Assembly (NCBI GenBank): GCA_020639135.1
Contig: JACKHE010000004.1
Coordinates: 186,001 to 250,000, forward strand
DNA length: 64,000 nucleotides
Direction: 5' to 3'
Source of the DNA: Phycisphaeraceae bacterium
GTDB lineage: Bacteria; Planctomycetota; Phycisphaerae; Phycisphaerales; UBA1924
The translations under genes and the position numbers were made by a program. The notes below the pieces were generated by a model. That model had not been told where the DNA came from and did no database searches. It saw only the letters and a program-made list of their open reading frames with translations. Positions 8,113 to 16,530 of this stretch are shown piece after piece (positions within the stretch are counted from its first letter, which is position 1; every line of letters starts with the position of its first letter).

Positions 8113-9165
8113 ATGCGCCCATCAACCTGCCAACCCCCCATACGCTCGCGCACTTCGGGGCGCGGATCGATCCGCCCCTTCCTCTTCTGGCTGGGGCTGT
8201 TCTACGGGGGCTGGCTGACGCTGGTGATCGTGGGGTCGCTGTGGGGCGTGATCGAGGCGCACTGGCCGATCGCCGCGGCGATGGCGGTCGGGTCGTACTT
8301 CGCGGGCTCGACGCCGATGGGCGGCGGGACGGTGGGGTTCCCGGTGCTGGTGCTGCTGCTAGGCGAACCGGCGACGCTGGGGCGGGACTTCAGCCTGGCG
8401 GTGCAGTCGGTCGGGATGGTCTCGGCGTCGATCTTCATCTTCGCGACAAGGCGCCCCCTGGAGTGGACGCTGCTCAAGTGGGCGATGATCGGGACCATCG
8501 CTGGCGCTCCGTTGGGGGCGGCGTTCGTGGCGCCGCACGTGAGTGATCTGCAGATCAAGCTTCTCTTCGCGGTGATCTGGTGCAGCTTCGGGGTGATGAA
8601 CCTCGTGAAGCTGCGGTCGATCGTGGCCGCCGAGGGGATCACGGCGACGAGCACGGGTTTCGACAAGGAGATCGGGATCCTGATCGGCCTGCTGGGTGGT
8701 GTGGCGGCGTCGATCACGGGCGTGGGGATCGACATGATCCTCTACGCGGCGCTGGTGCTGGTGTACCGCGCGGACCTGAAGATCGCGGTGCCGACGTCGG
8801 TGGTCGCGATGGCCTTCGCCTCGCTGGTCGGGCTGGCCTCGCACGGGGCGCTGGGGAGCCTGGACGGTGCGGTGTTCGGGCACTGGATCGCGGCGGCGCC
8901 GATCGTGGTGGTCGGGGCGCCGCTCGGGGCGTGGGTGGTCAGCCGGATCCCGCGCACGCCGACGATGCTCGTGGTGTCGGCGCTGTGCGTGGGGCAGTTC
9001 GTGTGGACGATCGTGAACCAGCGCGTCGGGGGGTGGTGGCTGGGCGGGGCGCTTGGGGGCGTGCTGGTGTTCAACCTCGTCTTCCACCTGATGCACGGGG
9101 CCGGGTCGCGGCTGAGCGCGACGCACCGCCACCTGCACGAGCCGGGGTCGCGGCCGCCGATCTGA
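8113..9165 (+). CDS. TauE/SafE family anion exporter/permease
   Basis: 350 residues with about eight or nine transmembrane helices. The N-terminal conserved loop GSYFAGSTPMGGGTVGFPVL and the repeated mid-protein block GGVAASITGVGIDMILYAAL correspond to the two pseudo-symmetric halves of TauE/SafE carriers. These are implicated in export of sulfite, sulfoacetate or other organosulfur anions, or in uptake of related compounds. The cytoplasmic tail is short and His-rich (HLMHGAGSRLSATHRHLHEP), which could bind metal. It is a single gene; the stop lies 12 bp from the convergent pyrH stop. The family is certain but the substrate is not. Confidence 0.9.
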   Translation: MRPSTCQPPIRSRTSGRGSIRPFLFWLGLFYGGWLTLVIVGSLWGVIEAHWPIAAAMAVGSYFAGSTPMGGGTVGFPVLVLLLGEPATLGRDFSLAVQSVGMVSASIFIFATRRPLEWTLLKWAMIGTIAGAPLGAAFVAPHVSDLQIKLLFAVIWCSFGVMNLVKLRSIVAAEGITATSTGFDKEIGILIGLLGGVAASITGVGIDMILYAALVLVYRADLKIAVPTSVVAMAFASLVGLASHGALGSLDGAVFGHWIAAAPIVVVGAPLGAWVVSRIPRTPTMLVVSALCVGQFVWTIVNQRVGGWWLGGALGGVLVFNLVFHLMHGAGSRLSATHRHLHEPGSRPPI

Positions 9166-9177
9166 TGGGCGCGGGGC

Positions 9178-9912
9178 TCAGCCGCCGTTGCGGATGAGCG
9201 TCCCGATGGTCTCGCCCTCGATGACCCGGCGGATGTTCCCGGGGGCCTTGTAGTCGAAGACGATCACCGGGAGCTGGTGCTCCTGGCACATCGCCAGCGC
9301 GGTCAGGTCCATCACGGCGAGCTGTTTCTCGATCGCCTCGGTGAAGGTGAGGGTCTCGTAGCGCCTGGCGCCGGGTGTGGTCTTGGGGTCGGCGTCATAA
9401 ACGCCATCGACCTTGGTCGCCTTGAGGACGGCCTCGCACTCGAGTTCGATCGCGCGGAGCGCGGCGCAGGAGTCGGTGGTGAAGAAGGGGTTGCCGGTGC
9501 CTGCGACGAGGATCACCACGCGGCCCTTTTCCATGTGGCGCAGGGCCCGGCCCCGGATGAAGGGCTCGGCGACGGCGGGGATGCTGATGGCGGTCATGCA
9601 CCGGGCGGGGACGTCCACGGACTCGAGGGCCTCCTTGAGCGCGATGCCGTTCATGACGGTTCCGAGCATGCCCATGTAGTCCGCCGAGGCCTGATGGACG
9701 AGGCCTTCCTGCGCGAGCCGGGCGCCGCGGATCATGTTCCCGCCCCCGACGACGACGGCGACGCTGGCGCCGGTGGCGAGGGCGTCCTTGATCTCGCCGG
9801 CGATGAGGCGGAGTTCGGAGCCGTCGATTCCCGAGCCGGCGCCCCCCTTGCCCAGCGCTTCGCCGGAGAGCTTGAGGAGGACGCGCCGCATGGGCTTGCG
9901 TTTGTCGGGCAT
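9178..9912 (-). CDS. pyrH: UMP kinase (uridylate kinase)
   Basis: 244 residues from the ATG at 9910-9912, with GAGG eight bases upstream; a Met 17 codons earlier is possible but lacks a good ribosome-binding site. The enzyme phosphorylates UMP to UDP with ATP in pyrimidine synthesis. Family motifs are in order: VLLKLSGEAL, then ASVAVVVGGGNMIRGARLA, ADYMGMLGTVMNGIALKEAL, VILVAGTGNPFFTTDSCAALRA, shown here in pieces as VAGTGNPFFTTD and SCAALRAIE, then ATKVDGVYDADPK and the C-terminal GTLIRNGG. It is not beside tsf or frr as in many bacteria. It is divergent from the vWA/ExbB operon (162 bp gap), a region likely to hold both promoters. Confidence 0.96.
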   Translation of the reverse strand: MPDKRKPMRRVLLKLSGEALGKGGAGSGIDGSELRLIAGEIKDALATGASVAVVVGGGNMIRGARLAQEGLVHQASADYMGMLGTVMNGIALKEALESVDVPARCMTAISIPAVAEPFIRGRALRHMEKGRVVILVAGTGNPFFTTDSCAALRAIELECEAVLKATKVDGVYDADPKTTPGARRYETLTFTEAIEKQLAVMDLTALAMCQEHQLPVIVFDYKAPGNIRRVIEGETIGTLIRNGG

Positions 9913-10074
9913 CAGGAGGGCCTCGGGTTGCGTATCGGATGGCGGGCGCTGGGGGCATTGCACCGCCCCGGGATGGCCCGGTCAAGCGGCGCGGCGTCGC
10001 GGCGGTCGGATGCCGCCGGCACACCCATCAAAGAGCGAACCGTCGCGCCGATGCGTTGGTAGGATTGCCTGGAT

Positions 10075-11058
10075 ATGCCGATGCCGAGGACAGCACCAGA
10101 CGCCGCATCGATCCCCGCTGCGGCCCGGCAGGAGCCGAGATCTCTCTGGCGCCGGCTCGCGCTGTGGGTGACCGGATCGACGATGGCGGCGGTGATCATC
10201 TCGCTGCTGGTGCACCTGGGCGGGGCGATCGTCGCGGCGAACTGGCTGATGGGGATGCCGGGGGGGGATTCGCGCCATCACGGCGCCGAGGATGTCGAGC
10301 TGGCGGTGGTGACGGACACGGAGCTGACGGACCTGCAGGAATCGGCGGTCTTCGAGACGGAGCCGACGCCGAGCTTCGACGACCCGAGCCTCGACGATCC
10401 GCTGGAGGCGCCGGAGTTCCAGGCGGAGGTCTCCGACGCGTCTCTGCTGGGGGGCGACCTTGGGCAGATCGCGCCGATCGGCGGCGCCGGCGAGGGGCTT
10501 GGCGAGGGCGCGGGGCTGGGCGCGGACGTCGGGGGCGGCGGGGCGTCGTTCTTCGGCGTCGAGGCGCGGGGCTCGCGGTTCGCGTACATCGTCGATGTCT
10601 CGGGTTCGATGGCCGGCAAGAAGATGGACGCGCTTCGGAACGAGCTGACGCGCTCGATCGACGGGCTGCTTGAGAACTCCTCGTTCATCGTGGTCTTCTA
10701 CTCGGGCGACTCGCGGATCCTGGGGGGGCGGATGCGCTGGATGCGCGCGGCGCAGCGGTACAAGACGCTCGCCGACCGGGAGATCCGCGCGATCGCCGAG
10801 GGCGGCGGGACGGACCCGAAGAAGGCGTTCGAGATCGTCTTCGGCCTGCGCCCGCGCCCCGACGCGATCTATTTCATGACCGACGGGCTGTTCCCGTCGT
10901 CCATCGCCGCGTACGTCGCGCAGCTGAACGAGTCGGGCGGCGAGCGCACGCCGGTGCACTGCATCAGTTTCGTCAGCCGGGAATCGGAGCGGCTGCTGCG
11001 GAGCATCGCCGAGCAGTCGGGCGGGACCTACACGCACATCGCGGAGCCGGGGACTTGA
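10075..11058 (+). CDS. TonB-like anchored protein with a von Willebrand factor A domain
   Basis: 327 residues. A single transmembrane helix at about 29-58 (AAVIISLLVHLGGAIVAANW) contains Ser43 and His47 with the same four-residue spacing as the essential S16/H20 pair in the TonB anchor. An acidic, Gly-rich linker spans about 65-160. Residues 167-320 are a vWA domain with a complete metal-ion-dependent adhesion site: DVSGS (D174, S176, S178), T246 in GGGTDP and D270 in FMTDG. It is the first gene of an eight-gene overlapping operon that encodes an ExbB and two ExbD proteins. The layout (anchor, periplasmic spacer, binding domain) is that of TonB, with vWA replacing the TonB C-terminal fold. 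The TonB comparison is inference from the motif and the neighbours. The vWA domain itself is certain. Confidence 0.88.
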   Translation: MPMPRTAPDAASIPAAARQEPRSLWRRLALWVTGSTMAAVIISLLVHLGGAIVAANWLMGMPGGDSRHHGAEDVELAVVTDTELTDLQESAVFETEPTPSFDDPSLDDPLEAPEFQAEVSDASLLGGDLGQIAPIGGAGEGLGEGAGLGADVGGGGASFFGVEARGSRFAYIVDVSGSMAGKKMDALRNELTRSIDGLLENSSFIVVFYSGDSRILGGRMRWMRAAQRYKTLADREIRAIAEGGGTDPKKAFEIVFGLRPRPDAIYFMTDGLFPSSIAAYVAQLNESGGERTPVHCISFVSRESERLLRSIAEQSGGTYTHIAEPGT

Positions 11059-12155
11059 TCGGCACGCGATGGATCCTGCTCCTGTCCGCGCCGGCGCTGC
11101 TGGCGCCGGGCGTGATCGAGCTCCGCGGGGGCTCAGAGATCGAGGCGCCGATCGAGGCGATCACGCTGGGCGGCGTGCGTGTCGGGGGGCCGGCGCCGAG
11201 GACGATCTCGTGGGACCGCGTGAAGGTCATCACCGGCGAGCACGCGAGCGAGGCGCTGGAGTTCGAGGAGATCGCCGACGCGGCGTGGCGCGCCCGGACG
11301 CGGCTGGCGCGGGGCGACGCGGCGATGGCCGAGCCGCTCTTCGCCTGGCTCTTCAACCTGTATCACCTCGGCGAGAGCCCGACGGCGGCGCTGGTCGCCG
11401 ACGGGTACCTGCGGTGCCTGCTGGACCGCGCCGAGCAGGCGCAGGCCGTGGCGCCGTGGCTGGACACCGTTCGATTGCGCGAGGACGATGGCGACGCGGG
11501 CGTGCTGCAGCCGGCGCTCCCGCCGATCTTCGAGGATTCCCCGTCAACACGCGCGCTGGCCGAGTCGGGATTGCCGACGCTGCTCCAGCCCTCCGGCGGC
11601 GCGGCGCACGCGCTGTCGTGGTGGTACACGGAGGCCGCGCGGCTCGATTCCGGGTTGCCCGGACAACTGCCCACGACCCGGCCGGGCGAGGCCCGGGCCG
11701 GCGGCGCGGAGGGCGAGGACCTGGCGTTCATCGAGGCCCTCGTGCTGTGCCGGGGCGGGGATGACTCGCAGCGACAGCGGATGCGCGAGCGGCTGCGCGG
11801 CGTGATCGATCGCGAGGCGGGGACGTGGCGCGAGGCGTGGTCGCGCGTGGCGCTGGGGCGTTCGCTGCTGCTCGAGGACGACCTGACAAGCCGTCAGCTC
11901 GGCGTGATCGAGCTGCTGCACGCGCCGGCGCGGTTCGCATCGCAGCAGCCTGCGCTGGCGGCGGTAGCGCTGCGCGACGCGTCGAGGGCATTGCGCGCCA
12001 TGGGCGACGACGCCGGGGCCGAGGATCTGCTCCGGCAACTGCCCTCGATCGATCCTGCCCGGCCGGCGCCGGCGCCGCGGCCCTCGTCCACGCACGTCAG
12101 CGCCGAAACAACCAACCAGCAATCCCCCGAACCCAGGAGCGTTCCACGCCCATGA
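11055..12155 (+). CDS. Exported protein of unknown function in the ExbB/ExbD operon
   Basis: 366 residues from a TTG at 11055 that overlaps the preceding TGA (TTGA). A short hydrophobic N-terminus (WILLLSAPALLAPG) looks like a signal peptide. Residues 19-60 (VIELRGGSEIEAPIEAITLG, then RTISWDRVKVITG) resemble the small beta-barrel module common in planctomycete envelope proteins, in which a strand pair ends in a W-D-R-V motif. The rest is helical with TPR-like spacing, and the C-terminal 40 residues are Pro/Ser-rich and probably disordered. No characterised family is recognised. Its position between the vWA protein and ExbB argues for a structural or adaptor role in the same complex. Confidence 0.75.
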   Translation: MIGTRWILLLSAPALLAPGVIELRGGSEIEAPIEAITLGGVRVGGPAPRTISWDRVKVITGEHASEALEFEEIADAAWRARTRLARGDAAMAEPLFAWLFNLYHLGESPTAALVADGYLRCLLDRAEQAQAVAPWLDTVRLREDDGDAGVLQPALPPIFEDSPSTRALAESGLPTLLQPSGGAAHALSWWYTEAARLDSGLPGQLPTTRPGEARAGGAEGEDLAFIEALVLCRGGDDSQRQRMRERLRGVIDREAGTWREAWSRVALGRSLLLEDDLTSRQLGVIELLHAPARFASQQPALAAVALRDASRALRAMGDDAGAEDLLRQLPSIDPARPAPAPRPSSTHVSAETTNQQSPEPRSVPRP

Positions 12156-12901
12156 CTGTTGCACCGACCCTGTTTCTCGCGCAGGACTCCGCCGGCGGCG
12201 GCGGCTCCTCCGTCCTGCAGCTCATCGCCGCCGGCGGGCTGATCAGCCTGATCATCGTCGCGCTGTCGTTCACCGCGCTGACGCTGATCGTGATCCACCT
12301 GATGCAGGTGCGTGCGCAGGCGCTGGCGCCCGAGCACGCGGTGGCGGCGCTGGACGAGGCGCTGAGCCGGGGCGACGCCGACTCGGCGCTGCGGTACTGC
12401 CGCGACGAGGACAACGAGTGCTTCCTGACGCGGATCATGAGCGCGGCTCTGGGACGGTACCACCGCTCCGCGTTCGGCCTGCTCGAGCTCAAGTCGTCGC
12501 TGGAGGAGGCGGGGCAGGAGGAGGTCGCCCGGCTGTACCGCTCGACGGACTGGCTGGGCCTGATCGCGGCGATCGCGCCGATGCTGGGATTGCTGGGGAC
12601 GGTCGTGGGCATGGTCGGCGCCTTCGACACGATCAGCTCCTCCGAGGGATTCGCCCGGCCCGATCAGCTCGCCGGCGATATCTCCAAGGCGCTCGTAACG
12701 ACGCTGATGGGCCTGACACTCGCGATCCCGGCGACGGCGGCGTTCACGTTCTTTCGCAACCGCATCGACACGATCACGGCGGAGATCGCGCTGACCATCG
12801 AGGACCTCGCCGGGAAGCTGGAGAAGCACGCCGTCGGAGGCGCCGCGCCCCTGCAGCAGCCGCAGCAGCAGGCGGCGCGCACGGAGGCGGCCAAGGCGTG
12901 A
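12152..12901 (+). CDS. ExbB/TolQ/MotA-type proton-channel protein
   Basis: 249 residues from the ATG at 12152 (overlap ATGA with the previous gene; AGGAG about 15 bases upstream). Three transmembrane helices lie at about 21-51, 134-160 and 178-202. The second and third contain the family signature: AAIAPMLGLLGTVVGMVGAF with T150, and ISKALVTTLMGLTLAIPATA with T183/T184, at the pore-lining Thr positions of ExbB (T148, T181). The C-terminal tail is Gln/Ala-rich. ExbB pentamers couple proton flow to ExbD and then to TonB or another client. Two ExbD genes follow directly. Confidence 0.95.
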   Translation: MTVAPTLFLAQDSAGGGGSSVLQLIAAGGLISLIIVALSFTALTLIVIHLMQVRAQALAPEHAVAALDEALSRGDADSALRYCRDEDNECFLTRIMSAALGRYHRSAFGLLELKSSLEEAGQEEVARLYRSTDWLGLIAAIAPMLGLLGTVVGMVGAFDTISSSEGFARPDQLAGDISKALVTTLMGLTLAIPATAAFTFFRNRIDTITAEIALTIEDLAGKLEKHAVGGAAPLQQPQQQAARTEAAKA

Positions 12902-13335
12902 GGATCGCCCCGGACCATTCCGGCGAGCGGATCATGGACGTCGATCTGACGCCGATGATCGACGTGGTTTTCCTGCTGATCATCTTCTTCATGGCGACGG
13001 CGCAGTTCGCCAGGCTGACCAAGGCGGACATCGAGCTGCCCCGGGAGCAGGGCGAGACGCAGCGCGCCGAGGAGGCGTCGGGCGTCGTGATCAACATCAG
13101 CCCGGCGGGCGAGCTGATCGTGGACGGGGACTCGTACTCGCTGGACCGTGTGGTGGCGATGGTCAAGGTCGAGCTCAAACGAGCCGGCGGCGCCCCCGGG
13201 GCACTGGACCTTCTGATCCGCGCCGACAAGGACGCGCCGGCGTCGGTGGTCAACACGCTCGCCGACCGGCTCGTCGAGGCGGGTGTGCGCAGCTGGCGGC
13301 TCGGGACCGAGCCCGGGTCCGGGGGCGGCGCATGA
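12898..13335 (+). CDS. ExbD/TolR-type protein (first of two)
   Basis: 145 residues from the GTG at 12898, which overlaps the TGA of the ExbB gene (GTGA); a later ATG at 12934 would remove most of the short cytoplasmic tail that the family always has. The single transmembrane helix MDVDLTPMIDVVFLLIIFFM carries the proton-binding Asp (D22, the equivalent of ExbD D25). The periplasmic part (ASGVVINISPAGELIVDGDS, then LLIRADKDAPASVVN and LVEAGVRSWRLGT) follows the ExbD fold. It stands on ExbB in the inner membrane and is the moving rotor element in current models. Confidence 0.93.
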   Translation: MRIAPDHSGERIMDVDLTPMIDVVFLLIIFFMATAQFARLTKADIELPREQGETQRAEEASGVVINISPAGELIVDGDSYSLDRVVAMVKVELKRAGGAPGALDLLIRADKDAPASVVNTLADRLVEAGVRSWRLGTEPGSGGGA

Positions 13336-13754
13336 GGTTCGCGTCGCCCAAGCAGAGCGCCGCAAGACGGACGATGCTGCGGCTGCAGCTGACGTCGATG
13401 ATCGACGTCATCTTCCTGCTGCTGATCTTCTTCATGACGACGACGACGCTCTCGTCCCCGGAGTCCCGGCTCTCCACGGGGCTCCAGACGGAGCGCGACG
13501 ATTCGGCGCGCGCGGCGGATTTCCAGCCCCAGGTCGTCGAGGCGCGCCTCGTCGATGGCGCCCCGGCGTTCGTGCTGGGGCAGCGGGTGTTTCGGGACAA
13601 GGCGTCGCTGACCCGGACGCTGCGCGAGCTGCCCAAGGAGGCGGGCGTGTTCGTGCGCGTCTCCGGGGATGTCCGGGTGGAGTGGGTCGCGGGGGCGCTG
13701 CAATCGTGCGAGGACGCGGGCTTTGCGAGGGTCAACTATGTGCCGGCGAAGTGA
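13332..13754 (+). CDS. ExbD/TolR-type protein (second of two)
   Basis: 140 residues, start overlapping the previous stop (ATGA). After a basic N-terminus the helix LTSMIDVIFLLLIFFMTTTT carries Asp25, so this copy also keeps the proton-binding residue. The periplasmic part is shorter than in the first copy but ends with a recognisable ExbD closing strand (FVRVSGDVRVEWVAGALQSC, then AGFARVNYVPAK). ExbD works as a dimer; two different adjacent copies suggest a heterodimer, as in some other ExbD-pair operons. Its 3' end overlaps the next gene by 17 bp. Confidence 0.92.
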   Translation: MRFASPKQSAARRTMLRLQLTSMIDVIFLLLIFFMTTTTLSSPESRLSTGLQTERDDSARAADFQPQVVEARLVDGAPAFVLGQRVFRDKASLTRTLRELPKEAGVFVRVSGDVRVEWVAGALQSCEDAGFARVNYVPAK

Positions 13755-16530
13755 CGCCGCCGCCTGGCTGTTGGCGCTGCTGGCGCTGGCGCCCTGGCGC
13801 GCCTGGGCGCAGGAGACGGGCTCCGACCCGGGCTCCGATCCCGACGCGGCGATCGAGGCCTACCTGGAATCGCACGGGCTCCGCGACCTGCTCGTGACGC
13901 AGCTTGAGAACCGGATCGACGGCGCCAGGGGCGCGGAGAAGACAAGGATCGTCGAGCAGCTGGCGACGATCTACGCGGAGATGCTCGAGGCGGCGGGCAC
14001 GTCGCAGGAGCGGATCGCGCTCGTCGAGCGCGGGCGGGCGCTGCTGGCCAGGGCGCCGGAGGCGGAGTCGGCGGACCTGCGGCTCGGGCTGGACCGCGCG
14101 TCGTTCACGCGCGCCGAGCGTCTGGCGGAGCGCGCTCGGCTGCTGATCGGGCCCCCCGAGGACCGGCAGGAGGCGGAGGCCGTCTTCGCGTCGATCGCCG
14201 GCGATCTTTCGCAGGTGGCGCGGGCGACGAACGATCGGGTGCGCGCGCTGGAGCGGCAGGAGGAGTCCGCCGGGGACTTCGACCCCGAGCTGCTGAGCGA
14301 GGCGCTGGGCAAGGCGCGGCGGACGCGCTCGATGTCGAACTACCTCGCGGGGTGGTCCAAGGCGTACCTCGCGGAGATGAACGGCGACAAGGGCAAGGCG
14401 ATCGAGGCGCTGACGCACTTCGGCTGGCTGCTCAACGCGCCGCCCAACCAGCCCCCGACCACCGGGCGGATCCCCACCGCGCTGCTGGAGTTCGAGCACG
14501 TGGCGCGCAGCGTCATCGGCTCGGCGGTGTGCGAGGCGGCGCTGGGGGAGACGGACAAGGCGCTCGCCTTCCTCGATGTGCTGGAGGAGTCCGACAACAC
14601 GCCGCCCGCCGTGCGCGCGGAGCTGGCGGCGCGGCGGATGACGATCCTGGCGCGCGGCGACCGCTGGCTGGCGATGACCGACCTCATCGACGGGATCCGC
14701 GGGAGGTCCTCGAGCGAGGGCCGGCTGATCCGCCAGCCCATGAACGCCGGCGAGGCGCGGCTGCTGGGCGTGCTGAGCATGAGCGCGCTGGAGCGGATCG
14801 ACTCGACGAGCAACGACCCGGCGCGCAGCCAGCGGCGCGAGATCGAGGCGCTGGCGCGCCTCTCACTGGAGGACCTGGCGGCGCGCAACGAGCTGGGGCA
14901 CATGCTGGACCTCACCCTGCGATTCGGCGTCGGCGCGCTGGGCGAGGACGGGTTCATCGCGCGGCACGTCCGGGGGCTGCGCGACTATCAGAACGCCAGG
15001 GCGGCGCACGAGGAGGCCGGCGGGGCCTCCGAGCCGACCTCGGCGCCGAGGGTGATCGACCGATACCGGCGCGCACGCACGACGCTGCGCAGCGCGTACG
15101 ACGCGCCGGACGCTGCGGAGAACGAGGGCCCCCGCGCAACGGACGCGATGCTCATCGGGCTCTGCCTCTATTACGCCAGCGGCGCCAGCGCGAAGGAAGC
15201 GAGGCTGCGAGAGCTCGACGAGGCGGCGACGTGGCTCGTCGGCGCGGCCGAGGCGATGCCGGATGATCCGGCGCGGCAGTCGGATGCGCTGTCGATGGCG
15301 ATCCAGGCGCTGGACACGGCGGAGGAGGTTGATGGCGAGGGAGGTCTCGAACGCCGGGCGCGGCGCGACGAGATCGCGATGCGGTTCCTGGAGCGGTTCC
15401 CGGAGGACCACCGCGCTGGTGCGCTGCTGGTCAAGCTGGCGACGAGCGGCGACGTGGCGGACGAGCAGGCGGTGGCGCTGCTGCAGCGGGTCCCGGAGAG
15501 CGCCGAATCGGTGGATGCGGCGCACCGGCTGGCGGCGCGGAAGCTGTACGCGCTGTACCGCTCGGCGCGGCCCAACCAGCGGCAGTGGGCGGCGCTGCGC
15601 TACGCCGACGCCGCCGAGCCCCTGCTGCTGCACGACCGGATGCTCGTCTCGTCGGGCGATGCACAGGCGGTGGACCGGGTGATCGTGCGGGGCCGGAGGC
15701 TGCTGGACGCGCTGCTGAGCCTGGACGCGCCGGACATCGCCAGGGCGCAGAGCGCGCTGGACCTCGTCCGGGGCGTGCTGGATCCCGACGACACCGGCGC
15801 CGGGGCGGAGGCGATCCGCGGCGAGCTGCGGTACCGGCAGGCGCAGATCGCGCTGGCCTCGGGGAGCGAGGCGGAGGCGCAGCGGCTCGTCGAGGAGCTC
15901 CGCACGATGAGCGCCGCGGAGACGTACCGCGACGCCGCGGCGCGGCTGCTGCACAAGCGCGCCGTGATCGCGTGGCGCGACGCCAAGCGGCGCAGCGCCG
16001 ATCCCGAGACGATCGTCTCGTGGGCGCGCCGCGTGGTCGATCACGGTGGAACGCTGCTGCTGACGCTCCAGGAGGGCGCCGAGGGCGGCTCGACGGACTC
16101 GCAGACGGACGACGCGGCGCTGTTTGCGCTGCGGGCGACGATCGCGGAGGCGACTGCGGATTTGTGGCGGTACGACCACGACGCCGCGGCGCGCGACCTG
16201 TCGATCGGGATGCACAAGTCGCTGCTGGACGTGGAGCCGGGCAACCAGACGGTGCTGCGGCGCCTGGCGGAACTGGCCGAGGAGGCGGGCGATGCGGAGA
16301 CGGCGCTGGACGCCTGGCGGCGCCTGGTGTCGGGGCTGGCGCAGGGGAGCGATGATTGGTTTGAGGCGAGGCTGCGGCAGATGACGCTGCTGGCGCGCGT
16401 GGACCGGGCGCGTGCGATCGAGGCGATGCGGCAGCACCGCGTGCTGTGGCCCGACTGGGGACCGGAGCCGTGGGGCGAGCGGTTTGCGGATCTGGACCGG
16501 CGGCTGGAACCGGCGGGGGGCGCGCGATGA
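13738..16530 (+). CDS. Large exported helical-repeat (TPR-like) protein in the ExbB/ExbD operon
   Basis: 930 residues from the ATG at 13738, chosen because it starts a clear signal peptide (WLLALLALAPWRAWAQ, likely cut after AWA); the frame is open earlier but overlaps the ExbD gene. The mature protein is almost entirely alpha-helical, with TPR-like spacing of small and aromatic residues across its length, for example YLAGWSKAYLAEMNGDKGKA and AIEALTHFGWLLNAPP. There is no transmembrane segment after the signal and no catalytic motif is visible. I do not recognise a family. A long periplasmic solenoid in an ExbB/ExbD operon is a plausible scaffold or transducer spanning the periplasm. Confidence 0.8.
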   Translation: MCRRSDAAAWLLALLALAPWRAWAQETGSDPGSDPDAAIEAYLESHGLRDLLVTQLENRIDGARGAEKTRIVEQLATIYAEMLEAAGTSQERIALVERGRALLARAPEAESADLRLGLDRASFTRAERLAERARLLIGPPEDRQEAEAVFASIAGDLSQVARATNDRVRALERQEESAGDFDPELLSEALGKARRTRSMSNYLAGWSKAYLAEMNGDKGKAIEALTHFGWLLNAPPNQPPTTGRIPTALLEFEHVARSVIGSAVCEAALGETDKALAFLDVLEESDNTPPAVRAELAARRMTILARGDRWLAMTDLIDGIRGRSSSEGRLIRQPMNAGEARLLGVLSMSALERIDSTSNDPARSQRREIEALARLSLEDLAARNELGHMLDLTLRFGVGALGEDGFIARHVRGLRDYQNARAAHEEAGGASEPTSAPRVIDRYRRARTTLRSAYDAPDAAENEGPRATDAMLIGLCLYYASGASAKEARLRELDEAATWLVGAAEAMPDDPARQSDALSMAIQALDTAEEVDGEGGLERRARRDEIAMRFLERFPEDHRAGALLVKLATSGDVADEQAVALLQRVPESAESVDAAHRLAARKLYALYRSARPNQRQWAALRYADAAEPLLLHDRMLVSSGDAQAVDRVIVRGRRLLDALLSLDAPDIARAQSALDLVRGVLDPDDTGAGAEAIRGELRYRQAQIALASGSEAEAQRLVEELRTMSAAETYRDAAARLLHKRAVIAWRDAKRRSADPETIVSWARRVVDHGGTLLLTLQEGAEGGSTDSQTDDAALFALRATIAEATADLWRYDHDAAARDLSIGMHKSLLDVEPGNQTVLRRLAELAEEAGDAETALDAWRRLVSGLAQGSDDWFEARLRQMTLLARVDRARAIEAMRQHRVLWPDWGPEPWGERFADLDRRLEPAGGAR

